This document shows positions 35,591-46,403 of a DNA stretch of 64,000 nucleotides, one piece after another. The first letter of the stretch is position 1; the number at the start of each line of letters is the position of its first letter. The stretch is from assembly GCF_035222485.1 (NCBI RefSeq), contig NC_085922.1:3673001-3737000 (forward strand), in the 5' to 3' direction. The notes beneath the pieces were generated by a model. That model worked only from the letters and a program-made list of their open reading frames with translations. It was not told the DNA's origin and made no database searches. The DNA comes from Podospora pseudoanserina (lineage: Eukaryota; Ascomycota; Sordariomycetes; Sordariales; Podosporaceae). Made by a program: the position numbers and the translations under genes.

Positions 35591-36868
35591 TGTGATGCTG
35601 GAGTGTGGTGGACGAAAGAAAGGTGGGAATCAGGGGATTCTGAAGGCATATAGACCACCACTCGACCTACCTCGAAGGATCTAGTCTAGACACTTCCGGC
35701 CACCAGCCCGCGCTTTCCCCATCCATCCAAACATGGAGTATTGCATATGCGCTTTTTGATACGATACACACAAAATCAGGATGGACTCATCACCTGCCGG
35801 CCGGTGGAGGAAGCCACATATTGAACCATCTGTCCTATCAAATCCCATGGCAGTCACACACCAAGGTGGGGATATGCGGATGTCGACGTCTGTGCAAGCC
35901 ACAGTTGAGGGTGAAATCCCCTCATTTGCATCGATCAGGGTAACACAGTCGCCGAGGCGGTCTCGGTGATAAAAGGAATGCCCAGTGGAAGGAATGGAAC
36001 TTTTCAGATGCTGGTTCAGTGGCGCTAAATAGGGCACAGGAACATCGTCTGAATAGGCAGTCGTCATAACTCCGTGATTTCAAGTATTTCCTGGGAATCA
36101 TCTATAAGCTACTTACCTTAGGTATCTAGGTAGTCCGTTGATACAACTATTTGGACCTGGGTGTTTCTCCCGTCACTGATTAGAATCAATGTCTGATCTA
36201 GAAAAGACTGACCACTTCTCTTGCTTCCCGACATGGGCTCTCAAGTTCACCATTTGTCCCTGGCCGCCTTATCTTGCTACTGACTCCAGCAGGAGGATCG
36301 GATTGAAGCTTAACCCCATCTGAATAGGCCATGGGATCAAGGCGAACACCACATGATCTCTCAGCTGTCACCCGCGCAGGTATATAGATAAGGCTTTTCA
36401 TTTTCCGAGCTCAATGCATAGTCCGAGTCCTGTTAGAAGTTTGAAATGTCCGTTTTGATTCCTCTTGGAGTCTTGTCATGACAAACTTTCTGGGTTTGTT
36501 TGATTTTCAAAGGTGTATTTGGGTTAGAGGGTGAGGTATTGGCGCTTCATCGAACAAGAATATATGAAATCATACCTAGTCTGACGGGTAGGGTAGAACA
36601 GGTAGATAGTGTTCGGAAATTCTATTGGAGACACCCGGAGCATGACACAACTATTTCAGCCTACATGCTCAACACAAATTTCTTCCTCATTGTCTAACGT
36701 GCTACCAAAGCTACAGAGGCACCTCATATACCGGAAATGACTGGCCAACACCACCATGCAGAGATCTAAATAGCACAAAACCTTTAAACCAAGATTCAAA
36801 CGTCTCACCCGAAGGCAGCACGGGACCCCTAAATCGCAATCTTACACGATCCCAAGTCCACCGCCAAC
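35591..36868. other. Intergenic, 1.3 kb upstream of the P450 gene
   Basis: Holds the P450 promoter and the 3' flank of the secreted-protein gene. A 128-codon minus-strand frame (36067-35681) begins with ATG and is not low-complexity, but it has no recognisable domain and is left uncalled. Confidence 0.55.
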
Positions 36869-37526
36869 TCAGCAAACATCATAAAAAGGCAACCCAGCCC
36901 CAGCATAAGTAAACCCGGCATCCCACTGAGGGGCATCCTCGCCCACAATCGATCCCGTCTGCCCGCCCTCGACACACAGCGCATCAACAATATCGAGCTG
37001 ATCGGCGATAAAGTTGGTGTCTGTCGTCAGGGTGGTGCACAAGCTGCAGAAGAAGGCCTGGCAGGTGCCAAAAGAGAAGACAAGACACGAGCTGGCCGAG
37101 ACGATGAGCAGGTCGTTGGAGCTGGAGACTTGGTCGACGATTACGTCGCAGTCTTGGGGTCGGGGGGCGGGGTTCTGAGGGGGATGTCAGTACAGAGTGT
37201 GTTGCACGGGGAGGGGGAGTGAGGGAGCATACGGCATTGTAGCATTCAAAGAAATCACTGGCAGAAACTTGACGGGTCTCCACCTGGTCCTCCCTGCGGC
37301 GGAGGGTGGCAGGAGTGAGTGAGTCGATTGACAGCTTAACATTGGCTGTGGCTACGCTTGTCTTGTAGCCGGCGGGAGCGCTGGAGGGGACTTTGGCAGC
37401 ACGAGGAGGGGGAGCGGCGCCGTTGAATTTGCGAAGGGTACCGGCACGTGCCCGTCTTTCGAGAACAGGAGTCTCGAGAGCGAGGGCGACGCCCAGGAAG
37501 AGAGTGGTGAGGAAAGAGACCTTCAT
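36869..37526 (-). CDS. Small secreted cysteine-containing protein of unknown function
   Basis: Predicted 199 aa from exons 37526-37233 and 37174-36869, with one 58-nt phase-0 intron (donor GTATGC). The frame is open upstream, but the ATG at 37526 begins a clean signal peptide (MKVSFLTTLFLGVALALE), so it is the start. A Lys/Arg-rich propeptide-like stretch (LERRARAGTLRK, and TLRRREDQVETRQ) could be cut by a Kex2-type protease. The mature half has about seven cysteines, in FECYNA, PQDCDVIVDQVSSSN, SSCLVFSFGTCQAFFCSLC and a terminal DVC. I recognise similar uncharacterised secreted fungal proteins but no named domain. It could be an effector-like or surface protein; that is inference from secretion and cysteines only. 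Confidence 0.75.
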
Positions 37527-37666
37527 GTTGTATGAGATGAAGTGACACAAGAGAGGTGATGTGATACTGAAATCAAAGAAGAGGTTGGAGGATGCTTCCG
37601 TTGAAAGTTTGGATCTGAGAGAGCCGCTGTCGATCAAGTCCCAGAGGAACGGAAAACCTGGGACTC

Positions 37667-37672
37667 TTTATA
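37667..37672 (-). promoter_or_regulatory. TATA box of the secreted-protein gene
   Basis: TATAAA on the minus strand about 141 bp before the ATG at 37526, a normal core-promoter spacing. Confidence 0.45.
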
Positions 37673-37758
37673 GTTACCAGTTTCCAGACTTGAAGCCAAC
37701 CTCAAGGAACAACACCTGCCTTTCCTGGTCCCATCACCCAACAGATTGGGCAGACTAC

Positions 37759-37814
37759 GACGCCGATATTGCCGTCGACCGCCTTCTGCAGAACATAATG
37801 ACGCCGATATTGCC
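37759..37814. repeat. 15-bp direct repeat upstream of the secreted-protein gene
   Basis: GACGCCGATATTGCC occurs at 37759-37773 and again at 37800-37814, 41 bp apart start to start, about 230-290 bp upstream of the ATG at 37526. It may be a paired regulatory site. Confidence 0.7.
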
Positions 37815-39758
37815 CCCTGATAAGTTCGAGGAAGGTAGGAACCCTGGGATATGAATTGGTATCCAGAAACAGACCATGCTCACTTTCTGCGCATCCTTTC
37901 CCCACAAAGACCATGACATGCAGCTACTTGCCGTGCTGCCAACCATCTCCCAAAAGTGTCACTCGTGACGCCGACGATGCTACATGGCTCGGGTTGGGCC
38001 GTGTCTGTCTGACTGTCTGAGCCCCCCCGTACGACTGTACAACGCCGCTCAGACGCACGAATGAGGGACAGGTTCTGCCAGCCAGCATGGAGACCTTTTG
38101 TTTTGGACGCCCCCAGAGAACTCCCCAGGTCGAAGTGATCGTATTCCCACCTACCCCTTCGGTCCGCAAGCTAGTCTGTAAAGGTTGGCCGAGAAGGGGG
38201 GTTGAGTGGGTTGGCAAAGCAGGAATTTTCAGCTTGCAGAGCCATCAGTCATCAGCCCCTGACAGCCACGGCAGGCTTGGTGACGTCTACCCCCGTGTTT
38301 CTTGCGGCTTCTCCGGTAGCTTTCTCCGTCTGTGGCGTCTGGTTGGGCTGAATTCTTCGTGCTCCATGCCGTCGGTCCATGGTGCCAAACCCAGAGGTTG
38401 CCGACTTTTGCCCGCATTGGACGCATGTGTAAGTATAGGTTGGGGGGCTAAGGTTGGCTGGTATGGATGTATGTGGATAGGTAGCGTAGTAGAGACCCAG
38501 TGTTCCAGTCAGACCATAGCAGCCAGACTACTGGCAATGTGTATGTAACCCCAAGATATCTGCTGTTTATTTTTAACAGTGGATAAATTGAAAATGATAC
38601 GCAAAGAGCGAGCAAGTTGTAAAGACAAAGCAGACGTCGTGAACCCCAGACGGCCGAGTCTGGATCCGAAGAGCGAAACCCGGAACGAGGTCATAGACAA
38701 GACCACACTTGAGATACAAAGACCGATAGTCCCCGAGGTAAATGCTGCCCTGCGTTGACGAGGTGAGTTAGGCTGGCCACTTGGCGAGGTGAGAAAGACG
38801 GCATGAAATTGACTGGCACTCCAAGACGAGAGCTTGGATCCAAATCCCAGCACCCAAAGGACCCCTTCAGGGCACCAGTGCCTCTCTGTGCCTCGCTGGG
38901 TAATATAAGAAAAGCAACCTCGCGCTGCAGGAGAAGAGGTTGAGGAAGCTGGTAACGAGACAATCATTACTTGTTCTGAGAGGCATCGGTAGTAGCCTGG
39001 CCAAGCGACGCAAGCGATATTGGGGGAGTTCCCCCGTTCCCGGTCGGCGGGCGTCCCCAGTTTCTGTCAGTCAGTTTCTGTCAGTGTCTCTGCTTCTCTG
39101 CTCCTTTGACGTTGTGTTCGGGCATTTTCCGTAGCCGAAGAAGTCGATCATTTGCCGGATCGAAGTCATTGGAAGACTCAACCCCACACACGGCACCCAG
39201 ATTAAGGTTGCAGTGACGTGCTGACATAAGGGCATCACTTGTGGACAAAATAACTGGCACTGCAAAAAACACTGAACTTTTCCTCGAAAGATGGCTGATA
39301 GGCCTTGAAAGTTCTTCATAGACCTTAAGTGATGGTTGAGAGACATTTAAAGAGAGTCAAGATGCCTATTTTGTATATAAAAAGGTGTAACTTGAATCAT
39401 TGTAGGTTTACTGACTTGCAGTACCAGTTATTTTGTTTACTGTATGGCATCCCAGGAAAGCCTGAGCGCACGGTCCAGCGCGGCACCCCGACCCCGCCGG
39501 CTACCGGTGAAATAATTGACCGAGCCATCCCATGTGAGCGGGAGACGCAGCTGAGGCGGGGCTTGTGCTGAGTGGCACGTGCCACAGCCCAGGTCAATGT
39601 GCAGGGATTGGGCCTGGGCCAGCCCGCTATCAGTTGACGAGATAAGCTCAAAGGCAGAAAAAAATCGGCCAGCAACAATTGAACGGAACCCTGTGAGCGA
39701 CCAGCTGTTGATTGCGATTACCTGCATCACCAATCGTCAACCCGCAAACACCGCAACC

Positions 39759-41585
39759 ATGGCCTCCGATCCCACCAGCAAGAAGCGCAAGCTCAAGTCC
39801 GAGAAGACTTCGGTCACCAAGAAGGTCAAGAAAGCCAAGAGAGACCCGACCCCAGAGGAAAGCGAAGATGCTGAGATCGAGGATGCCCCCGTTGCGCCCG
39901 AGTCTGTTGCCGACGAGGAAGTTGAGGCTGCTTCCACCAAAGACGACTCCGAGGACGAGGACGATGACCAGAATGGCAGCACCGACCTGGCACCCCCCAA
40001 GGCCGATGCACCCCTGATTGCCCCCGGGCTCGACACCAACGCGACCGACTTCGCCCAGCTCAACCTCTCCGAAAGGACGATGAAGGCGATCGAGGAGATG
40101 GGTTTCACAAAGATGACCGAGATTCAGAGACGGGGCATCCCGCCACTTCTCGCCGGCAAGGATGTTCTGGGAGCGGCCAAGACAGGTTCCGGAAAGACTC
40201 TTGCTTTCTTGATTCCCGCCATTGAGATGCTGCACTCGTTGCGCTTCAAGCCAAGAAACGGAACTGGTGTCATTGTGGTGACCCCAACTCGCGAGCTGGC
40301 CCTGCAGATCTTTGGTGTCGCGCGCGAGTTGATGAAGCACCACTCTCAGACCTGTACGTCCACTAACAAAGACCGAGATTTTTTCTTGTGGGATGAGACT
40401 AACCAAATCTCCAGATGGTGTGTGCATTGGTGGCGCAAACCGCAGGGCTGAGGCCGACAAGCTCGGAAAGGGTGTCAATCTGCTCATTGCTACCCCCGGT
40501 AGACTGCTTGATCATCTCCAGAACACCCCCTTCGTCTTCAAGAACCTCAAGTCCCTGATTATTGACGAGGCCGACCGTATTCTCGAGATTGGTTTCGAGG
40601 ATGAAATGCGCCAGATTGTCAAGATTCTCCCCAAGGATGAGCGCCAGACCATGCTCTTCTCCGCCACACAAACAACCAAGGTCGAGGATCTTGCCAGGAT
40701 ATCTCTCCGGCCCGGACCCCTCTACATCAACGTTGACGAGGAGAAGCAGTACAGCACAGTGGAGGGCGTCGACCAAGGCTACGTCATTGTCGATGCCGAC
40801 AAGCGTTTCCTCCTCTTGTTCTCTTTCCTCAAGAAGATGTCCAAGAAGAAGGTTATCGTTTTCTTCTCGTCTTGCAACTCGGTTAAGTACTACAGCGAAC
40901 TTTTGCAGTACATTGACCTGCCAGTCCTTGATCTCCACGGCAAGCAGAAGCAGCAGAAGCGCACCAACACCTTCTTTGAGTTCTGCAACGCCACACAGGG
41001 TACCCTGATCTGCACGGACGTTGCTGCTCGTGGTCTCGATATTCCCGCTGTTGACTGGATCGTCCAGTTCGACCCTCCTGATGATCCTCGCGACTACATT
41101 CACCGTGTCGGCCGTACAGCCCGTGGCAACAACACCAAGGGTCGGTCGCTCCTCTTCTTGCAGCCCTGCGAGCTTGGTTTTTTGGCCCATCTCAAGGCTG
41201 CCAAGGTCCCCGTCGTCGAGTACGATTTCCCCAAGAATAAGATCCTCAACGTGCAGTCTCAGCTGGAGAAGCTCATTGGCAGCAACTACTACCTCAACCA
41301 GAGCGCCAAGGACGGTTACCGGTCGTATCTCCATGCTTATGCCTCGCACAGTCTGCGCAGTGTATTTGACATCCACAAGTTGGATCTCGTCAAGGTGGCC
41401 AAGGTAAGTTCTTGTCGTGACATTTTCGCGCCCTTTGGGTCATAAGCTGACAAAATATTGAACAGAGCTTCGGTTTTGCTACGCCACCAAGGGTTGACAT
41501 TACTCTGTCAGCCAGCATGAGCAGAGATAAGAAGCCACAAGGGAGAAGGCCGTACGGCAGCCAACCTAAGCAGGAGCGGAGGTAA
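39759..41585 (+). CDS. HAS1: ATP-dependent RNA helicase HAS1 (DDX18), ribosome biogenesis
   Basis: Predicted 567 aa from exons 39759-40353, 40415-41403 and 41466-41585; introns are 61 and 62 nt. A Lys-rich, acidic N-terminus is followed by the DEAD-box core: the Q motif region, AAKTGSGKT (about residue 140), [23 protein letters not shown] (about 248), [20 protein letters not shown] and HRVGRTARG. The C-terminus [19 protein letters not shown] and [14 protein letters not shown] is specific to Has1/DDX18, so the assignment is to the orthologue and not just to the family. Has1 unwinds RNA during 40S and 60S pre-ribosome maturation in the nucleolus. The ATG sits in ACCATGG. The terminal short exon (40 codons) is needed to complete the conserved tail. 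Confidence 0.96.
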
Positions 41586-42280
41586 TGGATGAAAGAAAGG
41601 GGGCGGATTGGTGTTGCTGCATTGTCTCGTGTCTTGTCTATGGCGTTGGGTGTCAAAAGAAGGGTCTACCACATACCAATTGAGCACATTTTTATTTTAT
41701 TTACATTACAGTTTCTTATTGCGTTTGGGGTTGACCGTTGTCAAGACGGCGCCGGGGGAGGTGAGCCAAGATAAGGAGATCTCGGTGACGTCTCGGTATC
41801 TGCGAGGCTCTAGCGAATTGCGTGATCTTTGGTCACCGCAGCGCGAGAGTTTTGCCGGGGAGGAGGAGGGTGTTGCAATTAGAATACCGTACACGGCAGG
41901 ATAATGGAAGGTTACGCATGGGCGGCGGGACAAGGCAAAAAAGGGGTTTGAGGGGACCGAGTTGTTGGGGTAAAAGGGGCAGAGAGATAAGCGGCCAGGG
42001 ACGGGAGGCAACACAACCTCAAGCCATGCATCAGGGGGGATAAGGAGGTTGCGTGGTGAGCTTTTGCACCCTGCCGGATAATTCGGTCCTGGATCTGAAG
42101 GGTATGTTCGGTGTTTCGGTAGTTGAACTATGGCCGTTTCTTTTTGATGTCCTGGCAGCGTGCATGGTAACTATAAAGACGGGGTTGTTGCCCGTTTGTT
42201 TTCACGTTGGGACATCATCCTCTCTCAGCACCAGCTTAACCTGTGAACAACAATTATCAACATCAACATCACCAGATAGA
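41586..42280. other. Intergenic, 0.7 kb
   Basis: 3' flank of HAS1 and promoter of the GFA-type gene, with a TATA box at 42172. No gene seen. Confidence 0.6.
42172..42177 (+). promoter_or_regulatory. TATA box of the GFA-type gene
   Basis: TATAAA about 109 bp before the ATG at 42281. Confidence 0.45.
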
Positions 42281-42853
42281 ATGGTCTCCCTACACCCCCT
42301 CCTCGACAACGGCATCACCCCCGGCTCGGACTCGTTCCCCGGCGGCACCCTCAAATGCCTCTGCCCCTCCTCCCCCGTCGAGATCACCCTCACCACCAAC
42401 GTCGCTCACAACCACGCCTGCGGATGCTCCAAATGCTGGAAGCCCGCCGGCGCGCTCTTCTCCATCGTCGGCGTCGTGCCCCGCGACGAGCTCTCCGTCA
42501 CCGCCAACGGGGACAAGCTAACCATTGTGGACGAGTCGGCCGTCATTCAGCGGTACGCCTGCAAGGAATGCGGGACTCATCTGTACGGGAGGATTGAGAA
42601 GGAGCATCCGTTCTACGGACTGGACTTTGTGCATGCCGAATTGAGCGAGGAGGAGGGGTGGCAGGAGCCGCAGTTTGCGGCTTTTGTGAGCAGTGTTATT
42701 GAGCAGGGGTTTGATCCGGCCAAGATTGGGGAGGTGAGGGCGAGGTTTAGGGAGTTAGGGCTGGAGACGTATGATAGTTTGAGTCCGCCGTTGATGGATG
42801 CGATTGCTGCTTGGACGGGGAGGAAGAATGGGAAGTTGCCTGCGGCGGCTTGA
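42281..42853 (+). CDS. Glutathione-dependent formaldehyde-activating enzyme family (GFA/CENP-V fold)
   Basis: Intronless gene of 190 aa. The zinc ligands of the GFA fold are present: KCLC near residue 27, CGCSKCWK near 47 and YACKECGTH near 95. The length and the motif order match fungal S-(hydroxymethyl)glutathione synthase-like proteins, which are thought to speed condensation of formaldehyde with glutathione ahead of the formaldehyde dehydrogenase. Note that activity has been questioned for the founding bacterial Gfa, which may act as a glutathione carrier. The ATG follows an ACC-rich leader (GATAGAATGG); the frame is open upstream to about 42053 but without conserved sequence. Likely cytosolic. 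Confidence 0.88.
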   Translation: MVSLHPLLDNGITPGSDSFPGGTLKCLCPSSPVEITLTTNVAHNHACGCSKCWKPAGALFSIVGVVPRDELSVTANGDKLTIVDESAVIQRYACKECGTHLYGRIEKEHPFYGLDFVHAELSEEEGWQEPQFAAFVSSVIEQGFDPAKIGEVRARFRELGLETYDSLSPPLMDAIAAWTGRKNGKLPAAA

Positions 42854-43239
42854 CTTGAGAGGAGGAAAGGGGGCGGGCGAGGGCAACCGGGGGGTGTAGT
42901 CTGTAGATTATAAACGGGGCGGTGGTGTTGTGGTAGAGAGGAGAAGATATGACGTTTGAAACCAAGCTTTGCTTTTTTGTCTTTCACAGCGGGCAAGGCC
43001 ACTGTCGAGCTTATCTTGCGTGTCTCTGGCTCTCATTTTCGTTTTTCGTTTTTCGTTTTTCTTTTTCCTTTCCCTTTTCTTTTCCTTACATTATGACATG
43101 TCCACTGCCCGATTCAAAACTTGTAAAGATGTAAAAGTGCCATTTAACGCCTATAAAAATCATGGTCTACCGTGTGTACTAGTACTAAATGCAAAAAAGA
43201 CGGGGGTCGAGGTCGGAGTGTTAAAGGAAGCGAAGAAAA
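42854..43239. other. Convergent intergenic region, 0.4 kb
   Basis: Between the 3' ends of the GFA-type gene and the 172-residue gene. It has a T/C-rich run near 43030-43085. No gene seen. Confidence 0.65.
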
Positions 43240-43818
43240 TCAAAGACGCTTGCCAGTCTGCGAGACGCTCTTCACATCCCAAAAGTCCTTGTGCAAGAAC
43301 CTGTCAGTGGCCTTCTTAAGGGCCGCAGCCTCAGAAATCAGATTGCCGTTCTTGTCCTTCTTCATGTTCTTCTCCACATCATCCGTCAACGCATCCTTCT
43401 GTTGGTTGATCTGCAGTTCCGTATCTGTCTTGGGGATAGAAGGGGCGATGAAGGCGAACTTGTCGTTGCCTTTGGAGACATTGATGTGAGGTCCCTTGTT
43501 TTCATCCCAGTCCACACGAATGGTCCCCTTGGCAACCATTCTTCCATTCTTGTCAACGATGTCGACATAGACACCGGCATACCGTATCCGAGGCTTCTTG
43601 TTCTCTGGCTGCCCGGCCATTGCGTCACGACGACGAGCTTGAGCGTCGAACTTTGACTCCTGGACATTTGCACTGTTAGTGTCAAGAATCCAAGACTAGC
43701 AAGGTGAAAGCGGGCTCACAATCAGGCTGGTTGTGCGAAGAGTGTTGACTCCATTGTCCGTCAACTTATTGATGGCATCCTTCTTGGCGTTGGCGGACTT
43801 GATGATTGTCTCAGGCAT
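43240..43818 (-). CDS. Conserved small protein of unknown function
   Basis: Predicted 172 aa from exons 43818-43720 and 43659-43240; one 60-nt phase-0 intron (donor GTGAGC, branch CTAAC, acceptor CCAG). No signal peptide, membrane helix or named domain. The N-terminus (MPETIIKSANAKKDAINKL) is helical and charged. The centre, RYAGVYVDIVDKNGRMVAKG, reads as a beta-rich core, followed by a Lys/Asp/Asn-rich helical tail (DDVEKNMKKDKNGNL). Regular codon use and a clean intron make it a real gene. A TATA box lies 143 bp upstream, which suggests regulated expression. Likely cytosolic. Confidence 0.75.
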
Positions 43819-44500
43819 GGTGGAAGCTGGGGGTGGAAGTTTGGGGATCGAAGATGAGTGGTAAGCAATTAAAGACTTTTTGGTTGGTTGTTATGGCGAT
43901 TGATGAAGTTGTTTTGATGACGTAGAAATTTATCACAGCAATATCGAGTAGAGGCAGCCCTTATATAGGTATCTATCCCCCAGATAAGGTACTATTCCTG
44001 GGTCTCTCACATGCCTTAGTCCATCACTGTGCCACTATTCAGACTTTGTCCAAGGCGGCGGCGAAATTCTCCCTCGCGGCCATCAACAGGGCACAAGACC
44101 GTCACTGCAGCCAGACATGTAACGACCACTCCTCAAGTTTCCTTCGGAGTTTTCAGCTGCGACCTGCTTGTGAGGCGTGGTATGGCTGGCCACTCGGGGA
44201 GTAGTGAGCAATTCCCTCCCGTTTCTGGTTGATGGTCCAATTACGAGTTTCCAGCTGCGGCGTAGCAGCCTACCACACTTTGCTTGGAACTATCCAGTAT
44301 GTGGTAAGGTGTGAATCAAGGATATTCCTGCATAAGCGAATGAAAAATGACAATAGCCCGTCGGTGTTTTTGTTTCGTCTATTTCAGTGTCAAACAATGA
44401 GACGGCCGACTGGGCTCGCTTCAGAAGTGTACCCAAAGTAGCCTGTGCCTTTCACCGAGGAGGTCTTAGTTACCTTGGTATTCAGGTTTTGCGGACAGGT
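43819..44500. other. Intergenic, 0.7 kb
   Basis: Promoter of the 172-residue gene and 3' flank of the SDR-like gene. No other gene seen. Confidence 0.6.
43961..43967 (-). promoter_or_regulatory. TATA box of the 172-residue protein gene
   Basis: TATATAA on the minus strand about 143 bp before the ATG at 43818. Confidence 0.45.
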
Positions 44501-45605
44501 TCAAGGCTCCCGTTTGTGATCCACTTCGAAAGGCCTAAAGTCTCCAATCGCCTGCTGCATCCTTACCATCCTCACATTCTCCTTTCCCAGCCACCACCCT
44601 CTCAGATCAGCCAGCCCCTCCTCGACCTCTGTGTACGCCATGGGGGATGTCCCTGTTGTGAAGACGACTCTCCCATTCCACTTCCTGTCCTCCTTCTTTC
44701 CACTAAACAGATCAGAATCCTTCTCCTTTCCGTACACTTCCACCTTCCTTTTTTGTGTCGCTGTGGCCGAAAAGACAAGTGCAAGAGCAATCTCATCGGC
44801 AGTTTTGACGGGAAGCTTCTCCAGCTGAACACCCGGTGTCAAAGGAGGCAACGGTGTCGTTGGTGGCATCGCATCTGAAGTAAACGGAAACGTAGGGCCA
44901 ACAGCAACCCCATTGATAGTTACCCCGTCTTGAATAGCAACCGTCCTCAGCGAGCGTATCATTCCTAGGATCTTCACCTCTTCTCTTCAGCGTTATTTCA
45001 TTTCCTCGGGAAGGAAAACTCACAGCAGAACCCGCACACCCATCCATCACGCCCTCTCCAGGCATCCCCACAGGAGGCAGCACATGACAAGACATGTAAC
45101 CCCCAGCACCACCCGGTACACAAATGACCACACTCCCCCCTTTCCCCTTCTCATCCCCCAGCCTCCCAACACCCGACCGCGCCATAACCGCCCAACAAAC
45201 TTTCACAAAGTCCCCCACAGTCCTCACCTCCCTCGCCCAGTCCATCCCCACCCCGTTTTCGCCTTCCCGATCATCATCACCTTCACCCCCAACCTCGAAG
45301 AGAATCCTCTCTGGCCCTGGTACATAAAACGCGTAGTCAACTTCTCCGCATCCTTTTACCGCAGCTTTTAGCTCCTTCCAATTCCTGACGTCAACTCTCA
45401 GAAAAGCCAGGCAAGAAGGTATGCCTGGATCTGGTGTGAGTAAAGAGTCGTTGTGTTCTGGGTCGAGGATGATGACTTTTGAGCAGCCTTTTTCGGCCAG
45501 CAAGAGAGCAGTGGAGAGGGTTATTTCGGAGGAGCCGCCTGTTATGAGGGCTGTTCTTCCCGCGAGGGGGGGGATGAGGGAGGGGGTTATGGGAAGGGTG
45601 GTCAT
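44501..45605 (-). CDS. Degenerate short-chain dehydrogenase/reductase-like protein
   Basis: Predicted 352 aa from exons 45605-45024 and 44977-44501; the 46-nt intron uses GTGAGT and the acceptor AAGAG, the only one that keeps frame. A Rossmann start is visible (RTALITGGSSEITLSTALLL), but the nucleotide-binding TGxxxGxG has lost two glycines. The acidic residue after strand 2 (ILDPE) is kept, suggesting NAD preference if any cofactor binds. In the catalytic helix the YxxxK motif reads GSAVK: Lys196 is kept and Gly192 stands where Tyr should be. The following helix and the INGVAVGPT strand are normal. It may be a non-enzymatic SDR homologue or a gene early in decay; the frame is intact over its full length. 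Substrate unknown. Confidence 0.75.
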
Positions 45606-45959
45606 GCTGAGGTTTTGTCGAGTAGTTCAACATGACTGATGAAAAAGAAGAGAGGTCCCAGGCAGTCGGTATGGAATAACCAAACGTGTTAAATACTTCG
45701 GCAATGATGCTGAGCCGTCGGAGTCGGGAGACGTTGGTGGCTGGAGCGTCAGTGGCCTTCCGATGTGTGCGGGAAGACAACCCGGGTTGGTGGTTCCGAA
45801 TCATCTTCAAGACTCCCAAAGATGTCAGACTGCAAGACGTTCACCATTCCCGGCTTATTTGAGATATGAGGATACAAAGTCAGGGGTCAGGGGTGGTAAA
45901 GGTCCCTCATAAAGCCTGGGGTGGAACCAACATCCATCATCCAATCGGAACCATCCTCA
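45606..45959. other. Intergenic, 0.35 kb before the tRNA pair
   Basis: Promoter of the SDR-like gene and 5' flank of the tRNA genes. Nothing else seen. Confidence 0.6.
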
Positions 45960-46051
45960 TCGGGTATGGTGTAGCGGTAACATCGTTGACTCTCACTTCT
46001 CAGAAGTGTCTGTTCTCTCAACAGCCCCGGGTTCGACTCCCGGTATCCGAG
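45960..46051 (+). tRNA. tRNA-Glu (anticodon CTC) with a 21-nt intron
   Basis: The cloverleaf can be drawn by hand. The acceptor arm TCGGGTA pairs with TATCCGA with one G-U. The D arm is GTGT/ACAT with loop AGCGGTA. The anticodon stem GTTGA/TCAAC is perfect, and the T arm is CCGGG-TTCGACT-CCCGG. The anticodon loop reads C-T-CTC-A, then an intron at 45996-46016, then C. Removing 21 nt after position 37, the standard eukaryotic intron site, leaves a seven-base loop. The discriminator base is G (46051), and the CCA is not encoded. The T-A first pair suits tRNA-Glu. Confidence 0.88.
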
Positions 46052-46133
46052 TCCCAACATTATTTTTTCCCACTCAGAATTCGACTTCAACCAACTTCTT
46101 GAACCCAATGTCGAACCAGGGCACATGTCCCAA

Positions 46134-46226
46134 GGTTGTGTAGTGTAGTGGTTATCACTCTGGATTTTGACTTGAGCCTTCGGTCACTGCCTTCCAGTAA
46201 CCCCGGTTCGAACCCGGGCACGACCT
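46134..46226 (+). tRNA. tRNA-Gln (anticodon TTG) with a 21-nt intron
   Basis: Acceptor GGTTGTG pairs with CACGACC (one G-U). The anticodon stem CTGGA/TCCAG is perfect, and the T arm is CCCGG-TTCGAAC-CCGGG. The loop reads T-T-TTG-A, then an intron at 46171-46191, then T, so the intron again follows position 37. The discriminator is T (46226). It lies 82 bp downstream of the Glu gene on the same strand. Confidence 0.88.
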
Positions 46227-46403
46227 CAATTCTTTGCACTACCATCTTCCAGATGGTAGTTGTAGTTTTTGGACTCTAGCTTCTTGGCTAGAAGCTTCAG
46301 CGCTTTTCCTTCTTTTTCACTTTACTTTTGCCCCGGCGTTCATTCATCTTGCAGATTCCTGAAGCGGGACAGTTGGGACAGTTGGGCACCAATTCACCTC
46401 GCG

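Larger units (their letters stand above)
37527..39758. other. Divergent intergenic region, 2.2 kb
   Basis: Shared upstream region of the secreted-protein gene (-) and HAS1 (+). It contains a TATA box and a 15-bp direct repeat near the former. Several frames up to about 150 codons are open but featureless. Confidence 0.6.

Noticed and set aside
35681-36067. 128-codon minus-strand frame upstream of the P450 gene
   Set aside because: Reads more protein-like than most intergenic frames, but no domain, and transcription cannot be judged.
34046-37526. Secondary-metabolite gene cluster around the P450
   Set aside because: No polyketide synthase, peptide synthetase, terpene synthase or pathway regulator in the window; P450, glycosyltransferase and permeases are scattered among housekeeping genes.
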